DNA of 64,000 bases from the NCBI GenBank assembly GCA_035693025.1, contig DASSHI010000027.1, forward strand, positions 1 to 64,000. The letters are read 5' to 3'. This document shows, piece after piece, positions 22,742 to 29,656 of the stretch. A program made the position numbers and the translations under genes. The notes beneath the pieces are model-generated. The model searched no databases and had not been told where the DNA came from. It was given only the letters and a program-made list of their open reading frames with translations. This DNA comes from VRUE01 sp035693025. Lineage in GTDB: Bacteria; Actinomycetota; Thermoleophilia; Solirubrobacterales; 70-9. Each line of letters opens with the position of its first letter. The stretch's first letter is position 1.

Positions 22742-23610
22742 TGGCAGACGAGCCGCAGGACCAAGAGACTTCCGAAGAGCAGCAGCAGGACGAGCAGCCT
22801 CAGGACGAGGCGTCGCGGGACGCGGCCGATCGGGACGCGGGTCCTGTCGACGCAGGGGACCCACCTCCCCCTGCGGTCGCTGAAGCGTCCTCGGGGGAGG
22901 TTCCCCCTACGTCGCCACCCGCGTCAGATGCGCCTGAGGCTGACGCCGAGGATGAGACCTCCGCAGAGGAGCCTGTGGAGCCCCCTGCCGCTGAGCAGGC
23001 TGAGGAAGCTGGGCCCGCTCCCAAGGAGGAGAAGAAGAAGGACGTGATTCCGGGGGCTGACCTCGAGCCGATCGCGGTCGAGCCGGATGAGCGGCCGTTG
23101 AGCGCCGAGGAGCAGGCACGGCGCGAAGCCGAGGAGGAGGAGCGCCGGGCGCGCGAAGCCGCTCTGAGCGGCGACTCCGAGGAGGAGCAGGCGGCGAGCC
23201 GGGCCCCGGCCAAGATCGAGGGCGACTCGCGCTACCTGGCGACCGGCAAACGCAAGAACGCGATCGCCCGCGTCACCCTGCTGCCAGGCAGCGGCTCCTT
23301 CCAGATCAACGGCCGTCCGATCGAGGAGTTCTTCCCCCGCCCCCTGCACCAGACGACGGCCCGCCAGGCGTTGGCCACCACCGGCTACGAGGGCAGCGTC
23401 GACGTACGCGTCAGGGTCCACGGCGGCGGCGTCAGCGGTCAGGCCGGCGCGGTGCGCCACGGAATCGCCCGGGCGCTGACCGAGGTCGACCCGGAGTTGC
23501 GCGGCGAGCTCAAGCGGCGCGGCTTCCTGACCCGCGACGCGCGCGCCAAGGAGCGCCGCAAGGCGGGGTTGAAGAAGGCCCGCAAGCGGCCGCAGTTCTC
23601 CAAGCGCTGA
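22741..23610 (+). CDS. rpsI: 30S ribosomal protein S9 with long acidic N-terminal extension
   Basis: The C-terminal 130 residues are a normal S9: 'YLATGKRKNAIARVTLLPGS', 'VHGGGVSGQAGAVRHGIARA' and the basic tail 'KKARKRPQFSKR' that reaches the P-site tRNA. Before it lies an extension of about 160 residues of Glu/Asp/Ala/Pro-rich, disordered-looking sequence. S9 in many actinobacteria has a shorter extension; here it is unusually long. Part of it (22837-22922) is encoded by the 86-bp palindromic element. The ATG overlaps the rplM stop. Confidence 0.96.
   Translation: MADEPQDQETSEEQQQDEQPQDEASRDAADRDAGPVDAGDPPPPAVAEASSGEVPPTSPPASDAPEADAEDETSAEEPVEPPAAEQAEEAGPAPKEEKKKDVIPGADLEPIAVEPDERPLSAEEQARREAEEEERRAREAALSGDSEEEQAASRAPAKIEGDSRYLATGKRKNAIARVTLLPGSGSFQINGRPIEEFFPRPLHQTTARQALATTGYEGSVDVRVRVHGGGVSGQAGAVRHGIARALTEVDPELRGELKRRGFLTRDARAKERRKAGLKKARKRPQFSKR
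22837..22922 (+). repeat. 86-bp palindromic element, copy 3 (inside rpsI)
   Basis: The boundaries and length are the same as the other copies, with 7 differences from copy 1 by eye. It is in frame and encodes the core 'GDPPPPAVAEASSGEVPP' in the disordered N-terminal extension of S9. Two of the changes introduce Glu, matching the acidic surroundings. Confidence 0.92.
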
Positions 23611-23626
23611 CGAGGTCGGTTTGACT

Positions 23627-24991
23627 ATGGAGCGCAAGCTCTTCGGAACCGATGGGGTCCGAGGGGAGGCTGGGACGTTCCTCACGGCCGAGCTGGCGCT
23701 CGCCCTCGGTCGCGCGGCGACCGAGTCGCTGGAATCGCCCCGGCCGCAGGTGCTGATCGTGCGCGACACGCGCGAGTCCGGGCCGATGCTCGAAGCGGCG
23801 CTCGCCGCCGGGGTCGCCGAGGCCGGGGGGGATGCGCTGCTCGGCGGCGTCCTGCCGACTCCGGCCGCCGCCATCCTCGTACGCAAGCTCGGCCTCGACC
23901 TGGCCGCCGTGGTCTCGGCATCGCACAATCCCTACCCGGACAACGGGATCAAGTTCTTCGCCGCCACCGGCAGCAAGCTCCCCGACGCTGCGGAGGTCGG
24001 CATCGAGGCCCTGCTCGCCGAGCGCCCCGAGGAGCGCCGTAGAGGTTTGAACCGGATAGCGGTTCAAACCTCTACGGCGTCCGGGGGGGGCGGGGGGTTC
24101 GGGCGGGTGCGGGAGCTGAGCGGTGGCGAAGAGGACTATCTGCGCGCCCTGGAGAGCGCCTTCCCACTCGACCTATCCGGGATCAAGGTGGCGCTCGACT
24201 GTGCCAACGGGGCGACCCACCGGGTCGGTCCCGCGATCTTCGAGCGGCTCGGGGCCGAGGTCGATGCGATCGCGGTCGAGCCCGACGGGCGCAACATCAA
24301 CGACGGCTGCGGCTCGACCCACCTGGACAACCTGGCGGAGCACGTCGTCTCTTCCGGCGCCACGGTCGGCTTTGCCTTCGACGGCGACGGCGACCGGGTC
24401 CTCGCCGTCGACGGCGACGGACGCACCCACGACGGCGACGAGCTGATCGCCCTGCTGGCACGTGGCCAGGCGAAACGCGACGAGCTCGGTGGCGGCGTCG
24501 CCGTGACCGTGATGAGCAACTACGGATTCCATCGCGCGATGGAGGACGCCGGGGTCGAGGTCGCCGTGACCAAGGTCGGCGACCGCTACGTGCTCGACGA
24601 GTTGCGCGAGCGCGACTGGGCGCTGGGAGGCGAGCAGTCGGGCCACATCATCGACATGCGCTTCGCCGCGACCGGCGACGGGATCGCCGCGGCGTTGATG
24701 ACGATGCGCGAGCTCGGCGAGCGCGACCTCGCTTCGGTCGAGGCGATGGAGAAGCTGCCGCAGACGCTGGTCAACGTCGAGGTCGCCGACCGCGAGGCGA
24801 TTGCGGGTGCGACCGTCGTCTGGGAGGCGGTCGAGCGCGCCGGCGCGGAGCTCGAGGGCCGCGGGCGAGTCCTCCTGCGCCCCTCCGGCACCGAGCCGCT
24901 CGTGCGCGTGATGGCCGAGGCGCCGAGCGCAGAGGAGGCCGACGCGGTCTGCAAGCGCCTCGCCGATTTGGTGCGCGAAGAGCTGGGCTGA
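23627..24991 (+). CDS. glmM: Phosphoglucosamine mutase
   Basis: A 454-residue enzyme that converts glucosamine 6-phosphate to glucosamine 1-phosphate on the way to UDP-GlcNAc. 'KLFGTDGVRGEAG' starts the protein, 'VVSASHNPYPDNGIKFF' holds the phospho-serine near residue 98, 'FAFDGDGDRVLAVD' is the metal loop, and 'RPSGTEPLVRVMAEA' binds the sugar phosphate. The ATG at 23627 is preferred to a TTG two codons upstream. A perfect 19-bp hairpin at 24035-24079 adds residues 'RRGLNRIAVQTSTA' and a following Gly run that the family normally lacks, between the first and second domains. It is followed by glmS, the preceding step of the pathway. Confidence 0.95.
   Translation: MERKLFGTDGVRGEAGTFLTAELALALGRAATESLESPRPQVLIVRDTRESGPMLEAALAAGVAEAGGDALLGGVLPTPAAAILVRKLGLDLAAVVSASHNPYPDNGIKFFAATGSKLPDAAEVGIEALLAERPEERRRGLNRIAVQTSTASGGGGGFGRVRELSGGEEDYLRALESAFPLDLSGIKVALDCANGATHRVGPAIFERLGAEVDAIAVEPDGRNINDGCGSTHLDNLAEHVVSSGATVGFAFDGDGDRVLAVDGDGRTHDGDELIALLARGQAKRDELGGGVAVTVMSNYGFHRAMEDAGVEVAVTKVGDRYVLDELRERDWALGGEQSGHIIDMRFAATGDGIAAALMTMRELGERDLASVEAMEKLPQTLVNVEVADREAIAGATVVWEAVERAGAELEGRGRVLLRPSGTEPLVRVMAEAPSAEEADAVCKRLADLVREELG
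24035..24079. repeat. Perfect 19-bp inverted repeat inside glmM
   Basis: The arm CGCCGTAGAGGTTTGAACC (24035-24053) is followed by a 7-nt loop and its exact reverse complement (24061-24079). It is in frame with no stop, and its AT content is higher than the surrounding gene. Its outer bases CGCCGTAGAGG resemble the CGCCGTAGGGG arm of the 86-bp elements. It is probably a second type of in-frame palindromic insertion. Confidence 0.9.
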
Positions 24992-25002
24992 CGCGCCCCC
25001 CG

Positions 25003-25008
25003 TACCCT
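25003..25008 (+). promoter_or_regulatory. -10 hexamer TACCCT of glmS
   Basis: It ends 11 nt before the glmS ATG, so transcription would begin at or a few bases before the start codon (leaderless or nearly so). No Shine-Dalgarno is visible. Confidence 0.45.
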
Positions 25009-25019
25009 GTACGCCTTCT

Positions 25020-26876
25020 ATGTGTGGAATCGTCGGATATGTCGGGGGACGCCCCTGTCGGGACCTCCTCGTCGCCGGGCTGGAAAAGCTCGAATACCGC
25101 GGCTATGACTCGGCCGGGGTCTCGGTGATCGAGGACGGACAGGTCGCCAGCGTCCGCGCGGTCGGCAACCTCGCCAACCTGCGGGCGGCGATCGAGGAGC
25201 AGGCGAAGGGCGGCGGCATCGCAATCGCGACTTCGCCGGCGCAGACGGGGATCGCCCACACGCGCTGGGCGACCCACGGGCGCGTCACCAAGGAGAACGC
25301 GCATCCCCACAGCGACACCTCCGACCGCGTCCACATCGTCCTCAACGGGATCGTCGAGAACCACGCCAAGTTGCGCGAGCGGCTCGAGTCCGAGGGACAC
25401 GAGTTCAGCTCCGAAACCGACGCCGAGGTCGTCGCCCACCTGATCTCCAGTCACTACGACGACGACCTCGCCGCGGCGGTCCGCGCCGCCTTCGCCGAGC
25501 TGCGCGGGCACTACGCCTTCGTCGCGATGCACGCCGAGCAGCCGGATCTGCTCGTCGGCGCCCGCAAGGAGTGCCCGCTGGTCGCCGGGGTCGGCGAGGG
25601 AGAGAGCTTCCTCGCCTCCGCCATCCCCGCCTTCCTCGCCGAGACGCGCAGCGCGCTGGCGATCGAAAACGACGAGATCGTGACGATCGACGCCGCCGGC
25701 GTGACGATCACCGACGCCGACGGCAACCCGGTGCAGCGCGAGCCTGAAGAGGTCGATTGGGATGAGGCCGCAGCCGAGAAGGGGGGCTATGAGACCTTCA
25801 TGCTGAAGGAGATCCACGAACAGGCGGACGCAGTCGCGGAAACGATTGCCGACCGCCTGCCGGGCGATGAGGGCGTCGACCTCTCGGAGCTCGAGCTCGA
25901 GGACGATTACCTGCGCGACCTGAAGCGGATCGTGATCGTCGCCTGCGGCACCTCCTACCACGCCGGGCTGGTCGGCCGCTACGCGATCGAGGAGTGGGCG
26001 CGGGTCCCGGTCGAAATGGACATCGCCTCCGAGTACCGCTACCGCAACCCGGTGGTCGGCCCCGGCGACCTGGTGATCGGCATCACCCAGTCGGGCGAAA
26101 CCGCCGACACCCTCGCGGCGATGCGCCTCGCCCGCGAGCGGGGGGCGAGGGTGCTGGCGGTCACCAACATCATGGGCAGCCAGGCGACCCGCGACGCCGA
26201 CGCGGTCCTCTACACGCGCAGCGGCATGGAGATCAGCGTCGCCGCGACCAAGACCTTCGTCGCGCAGGTGGCGGCGATGTACCTGCTCGGCCTGCGGCTC
26301 GCCGAGCTGCGGGGGACCCTGAGCCCGGAGCGGCTGGCCGAGCTGGTCGCCGAGATGAAGTCGCTGCCGTCGAAGGTCGAGGCGACCCTGGCCGGCTGCG
26401 AGGAGCGCGTGCGGGAAATCTCCGCCAGTCACGGCGACGAGGGGTTCTTCCTCTACCTCGGCCGCCACATCGGCCTTCCCGTCTGCCTCGAGGGCGCGCT
26501 CAAGCTGAAGGAGGTCTCCTATATCCCGACCGATGCCTATGCGGCCGGGGAGATGAAGCATGGTCCGATTGCGCTGCTCGACGAGTCGACGCCGGTCGTC
26601 TGCGTGGCGACCGAGAGCCCGATCCTCGACAAGGTCCTCTCCAACATCGAAGAGGTGCGCGCGCGCGGCGCCCACACGATCGCGATCGTCACCGCGGGGG
26701 ACGAGCGGGCCGGCGCGGTCGCCGAGCAGACGATCGAGGTCGCCGCCGGCGACTGGATCCTGCAGCCGATCCTGGCGATCCTGCCGCTGCAGCTGCTCGC
26801 CTACGACATCGCCCGCTCGCGCGGCCTCAACGTCGATCAGCCCCGCAACCTGGCCAAGACGGTTACGGTCGAGTAG
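25020..26876 (+). CDS. glmS: Glutamine-fructose-6-phosphate aminotransferase (isomerising)
   Basis: A 618-residue enzyme that makes glucosamine 6-phosphate from fructose 6-phosphate and glutamine. The N-terminal Ntn-type glutaminase starts with the nucleophile Cys2 ('MCGIVGYVGGR') and has 'HTRWATHGRVTKENAHPH'. The isomerase half has two SIS domains ('VACGTSYHAG', 'GITQSGETADTLAAMRLAR') and ends 'LDQPRNLAKTVTVE'-like, here 'VDQPRNLAKTVTVE'. The length is typical. No glmS ribozyme is expected or seen: only 28 bp separate it from glmM. Confidence 0.97.
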   Translation: MCGIVGYVGGRPCRDLLVAGLEKLEYRGYDSAGVSVIEDGQVASVRAVGNLANLRAAIEEQAKGGGIAIATSPAQTGIAHTRWATHGRVTKENAHPHSDTSDRVHIVLNGIVENHAKLRERLESEGHEFSSETDAEVVAHLISSHYDDDLAAAVRAAFAELRGHYAFVAMHAEQPDLLVGARKECPLVAGVGEGESFLASAIPAFLAETRSALAIENDEIVTIDAAGVTITDADGNPVQREPEEVDWDEAAAEKGGYETFMLKEIHEQADAVAETIADRLPGDEGVDLSELELEDDYLRDLKRIVIVACGTSYHAGLVGRYAIEEWARVPVEMDIASEYRYRNPVVGPGDLVIGITQSGETADTLAAMRLARERGARVLAVTNIMGSQATRDADAVLYTRSGMEISVAATKTFVAQVAAMYLLGLRLAELRGTLSPERLAELVAEMKSLPSKVEATLAGCEERVREISASHGDEGFFLYLGRHIGLPVCLEGALKLKEVSYIPTDAYAAGEMKHGPIALLDESTPVVCVATESPILDKVLSNIEEVRARGAHTIAIVTAGDERAGAVAEQTIEVAAGDWILQPILAILPLQLLAYDIARSRGLNVDQPRNLAKTVTVE

Positions 26877-26885
26877 CGGCACCGC

Positions 26886-26891
26886 TAGGAT
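26886..26891 (+). promoter_or_regulatory. -10 hexamer TAGGAT of the DUF3352 gene
   Basis: It ends 10 nt before the ATG at 26902 and overlaps an upstream ATG at 26890. It therefore supports 26902 as the true, leaderless start. Confidence 0.45.
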
Positions 26892-26901
26892 GCCGGGCCG
26901 C

Positions 26902-28395
26902 ATGAAGTCTCGTCTCCTCTTCGTGGCGCTCGCCGCCACCGCGCTTGCCGCCCTCGCCGGTTGTGGCGGGGGCTCTTCGGGCGCCGACGTCGCTTCGCTG
27001 GCGCCCCCCGGGGTGCCGGTCTTCGTCGAAGGCAACCTGCGGCCGGAAGGGGATCTGAAGGCCAACGTCAACGCGATCGCCAAGCAGGTCGCCGGCGTCG
27101 ACGACCTGGGCGAGTTCGTCGCCGAAGAGCTCGAAAGCGCCGCGACGGGCGAAGGCGAATCGCTCGACTTCGAAAAGGAAGTCGAGCCCTGGCTGGGCGA
27201 ACACGGGGGCGTCTTCTTCGAGCAGCTCGAAGGCAGCGACTTCAGCGGCACGGGGATCCTGGTCGAATCGACGGACACCGAAGCGACGCAGGAATTCATC
27301 GACAAGCACGACGAAGCCACCGAAGGGAGGAAGGTCGGCATGGTCGGCGACTTCCTCGTCATCGCCGAAAACCAGAAGGTGTTCAAGGAAGTCGAAGACG
27401 CCTCCGACGGTGAATCTCTCGGCGACGAAGACACCTTCTCCAAGGCGATCTCGGCCGCCTCGGACGGCAGCATCGCCGACATCTTCGTCGACGTCGGCAA
27501 GCTGATCGAACAGGGCGGCGGCCAGATCGACCCGACGGCGCGCCAGATCCTCCGCAACGCCGGCATCGACCCGAGCGAAGCGACGGCCGTGGCGAGCATC
27601 GTGCCCGGCTCCGAACAGATCGCGGTCGAGCTCAGCAGCGACCTCGCGGGCGAGGAAGCGCCGACCGGCGACGCCTCCTCGCTGCTCGGCGAACTGCCCG
27701 GCAGCGCCTTTGCCGGCTTCGCCGTCACCGGATTCGGCAAGCAGCTCGAAGGGGCGCTCGACAGCCTCGACGCGGAAGGCATCCCGGGCACGGTCCCGCC
27801 GCACCAGCTGAGGAAAGGGTTGAAGCAGCTCGGCATCGACCTGGAAGGCTTCGCGGGCTCGCTGCAGGACGCCGCCGTGTTCGCGACGGGCGCCAACAGG
27901 AGCAGCCTCGGGGGCGCCCTGGTGCTGAGCACCAAGGGTTCCGAAGCGACGAAGGCAATCGGCAACATCGGCCTGCTGCTGCGCCATGTCCACGTCGCCG
28001 GGGTCACCGCCCTGAACGGCAAGTACAGCGGCTTCTCGGTGCACAGCGACGAACTCGGCGACAAGCCGCTGGTCGTCATGGCCAAGGAAGGGAGGGTCGC
28101 GATCGGCTACGGCGTGGCGCCGACCGTCGCCGGCCTGACCAGTGGCTCGGGCGCCGGCAAGACCCTCTCCGACGACCCCGCCTACAGCGACGCCGTCGCC
28201 TCGCTCGGGAACACCCCGATCGGCGGCTTCGCCGACGGGCCGGGCGCCCTGCATCTGGCCGATGCGCTGATTCCCAGCTCCGAAGAAGGCTTCGAGAAGG
28301 CGAAGAAGTACCTGAAGAGCATCCGCTTTCTCGCCCTCGGCAGCGCCAGCCAGGGCGAACTGGCCACGGCCAAGCTGATCATCGGCCTGAAGTAG
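26902..28395 (+). CDS. DUF3352-type exported lipoprotein
   Basis: A 497-residue protein with a lipoprotein signal (lipobox 'LAGC' at about residues 20-23), so it is anchored on the outer face of the membrane. The body is a long alpha/beta region with 'PGVPVFVEGNLRPEGDLKAN' near the start, 'VGMVGDFLVIAENQKVFKEV' in the middle and 'GYGVAPTVAGLTSG' later. This matches the DUF3352 plan of repeated 'P.d...y...... fg..l......' segments. The function of the family is unknown. The gene uses GAA for glutamate far more than GAG, unlike its neighbours. A -10 hexamer 10 nt upstream indicates a leaderless monocistronic mRNA. Confidence 0.75.
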   Translation: MKSRLLFVALAATALAALAGCGGGSSGADVASLAPPGVPVFVEGNLRPEGDLKANVNAIAKQVAGVDDLGEFVAEELESAATGEGESLDFEKEVEPWLGEHGGVFFEQLEGSDFSGTGILVESTDTEATQEFIDKHDEATEGRKVGMVGDFLVIAENQKVFKEVEDASDGESLGDEDTFSKAISAASDGSIADIFVDVGKLIEQGGGQIDPTARQILRNAGIDPSEATAVASIVPGSEQIAVELSSDLAGEEAPTGDASSLLGELPGSAFAGFAVTGFGKQLEGALDSLDAEGIPGTVPPHQLRKGLKQLGIDLEGFAGSLQDAAVFATGANRSSLGGALVLSTKGSEATKAIGNIGLLLRHVHVAGVTALNGKYSGFSVHSDELGDKPLVVMAKEGRVAIGYGVAPTVAGLTSGSGAGKTLSDDPAYSDAVASLGNTPIGGFADGPGALHLADALIPSSEEGFEKAKKYLKSIRFLALGSASQGELATAKLIIGLK

Positions 28396-28398
28396 GCC

Positions 28399-29568
28399 TC
28401 AGGTCAGGCTGAGCTGACGGCGCTCGCGGACGATTCGGAACGGATCGTCCGTCTCGCGTGGCGGCCGTTTGGCGCGTATGGATTCGCGCAGCGCTTTCGG
28501 CTCCTCGCCGGCCAGGTAGTAGCGGGCGCGCCGCTCGCCCACGGTGCGGAGTAGGCCCAGGTCGACCATTCTCTTCAGGTCACGCGACGCGCTTTGGTTA
28601 CTGATCTCCTCCCCGGTCATCGCCAGGCCGGCGCTCTGGTAGCTGCCCCGCCTGATTCGCAGCCCATAGGCGGTATCGACGAGCGCCGCGGCGCAGCGCT
28701 CGGGCAGCCCGCTGCTTTCGGCAAGCTCGACGCAGCCGTTCCAGAGCTCCTCGGCCTCGACCCGGCGTCGTTGCAGGGTGCGAATCTGGAGGAAATGAGC
28801 GCGTAGGCAGAAACGAATCCAGGGGCGGGCGTCCCGGTCCGGATGCCACGAGCCGGCTCCGACTTCGCCGAGCACGTCGTAATAGGTCTGCGTGTTGCGA
28901 CCGAGGAACTCCTCGATGCTCGAGAAGACGGGTGCGAGCACCCTGTCCCTGGCGAGAACCAGCGTCTGCAGGCATCGCGCCATCCGACCGTTTCCGTCGC
29001 TGAACGGGTGGATCAGGGTCAGGTTCAGATGCGCCATCGCCGCTTTGACGAGCACCGGGCTCGCGTCGGCGCGGAGCTCATCGAGCAGCTCCGCGGCCAG
29101 TGCCGGGACCTGGTCGCTTGGCGGCCCCTCGTAGACGGTCTTTCCCTCATGGTCGATGACGTATACGTCGCCCGGGCGCCATCGCCCCGGGTTCTTGCGC
29201 AGATCGTGCTTGATCATCATGAAGTGCAAGCTCTTCAACAGGCCCTCGTCGACCGCAAGCCGCTCGTCGCCGGCGATCTGGAGGACATAGGTCATCGCGT
29301 CGCGATAGCCCGCCAACGCGAGCTGGGTCTCTTGGTCGGCATCGAGGGTCGGCTCCCCCTCGACCGCCGCGACGACGTCGTCGAGAGAGGCGTTGTATCC
29401 CTCGATGCTGTTGGAGCCCTGCACCGCGCGCGCGAACGCCATCTTCCGGAGCGAGCCGATCCAGCGACGCGGCTCCGCGACCCGGTCGCGAAGCTCGCGG
29501 TGCAGCTCGTCGATCAGGTCGAGGACATCCCGCTCGTCCTCGCGTAGCTCTGGCGCTTGGAAGATCAT
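28399..29568 (-). CDS. Fic-domain protein (AMPylator)
   Basis: A 389-residue Fic/DOC protein that probably transfers AMP to a target hydroxyl. Residues 187-198 read 'HPFSDGNGRMAR', the complete catalytic motif HPFxxGNGRxxR. Residues 52-57 'SNSIEG' fit the autoinhibitory helix motif (S/T)xxxE(G/N) on the N-terminal side, as in class II Fic proteins. A C-terminal winged helix (about residues 325-370) may bind DNA. The promoter region is AT-rich with direct repeats (29574-29613), unlike the rest of the window. The gene ends 3 bp from the convergent DUF3352 gene. Confidence 0.92.
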   Translation of the reverse strand: MIFQAPELREDERDVLDLIDELHRELRDRVAEPRRWIGSLRKMAFARAVQGSNSIEGYNASLDDVVAAVEGEPTLDADQETQLALAGYRDAMTYVLQIAGDERLAVDEGLLKSLHFMMIKHDLRKNPGRWRPGDVYVIDHEGKTVYEGPPSDQVPALAAELLDELRADASPVLVKAAMAHLNLTLIHPFSDGNGRMARCLQTLVLARDRVLAPVFSSIEEFLGRNTQTYYDVLGEVGAGSWHPDRDARPWIRFCLRAHFLQIRTLQRRRVEAEELWNGCVELAESSGLPERCAAALVDTAYGLRIRRGSYQSAGLAMTGEEISNQSASRDLKRMVDLGLLRTVGERRARYYLAGEEPKALRESIRAKRPPRETDDPFRIVRERRQLSLT

Positions 29569-29573
29569 GATGT

Positions 29574-29613
29574 TTGCAAAGTATCACGCTATGACATTTT
29601 GTAAATATCATTA
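29574..29613 (-). promoter_or_regulatory. AT-rich repeated operator/promoter of the fic gene
   Basis: On the reverse strand two similar units, TGATATTTACAAA and TGATACTTTGCAAA, lie about 24 bp apart just upstream of the fic start. They are the most AT-rich bases in this part of the window. They could bind the Fic protein's own C-terminal winged helix (autoregulation), which is inference. Confidence 0.4.
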
Positions 29614-29643
29614 GCTCACGGCCGCCGCGCGCATATGTGCACG

Positions 29644-29649
29644 TAGGCT
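29644..29649 (+). promoter_or_regulatory. -10 hexamer TAGGCT of nnr
   Basis: It ends 7 nt before the GTG at 29657. This predicts a leaderless transcript for nnr and the genes behind it. Confidence 0.4.
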
Positions 29650-29656
29650 GTCGGAC

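Noticed and set aside
15193..22922. The 86-bp repeats as ordinary rho-independent terminators
   Set aside because: They lie inside or in frame with genes, have no T-tract, keep an exact length and keep an open frame. A terminator inside rpsI or dac would not be kept.
24971..25019. A glmS ribozyme before glmS
   Set aside because: Only 28 bp separate glmM and glmS and there is no room for the ribozyme fold.
24771..28085. Very long reverse frame (1104 codons) across glmM, glmS and the DUF3352 gene
   Set aside because: It is the antisense shadow of three clearly recognised forward genes, and its translation is low-complexity with no domain.
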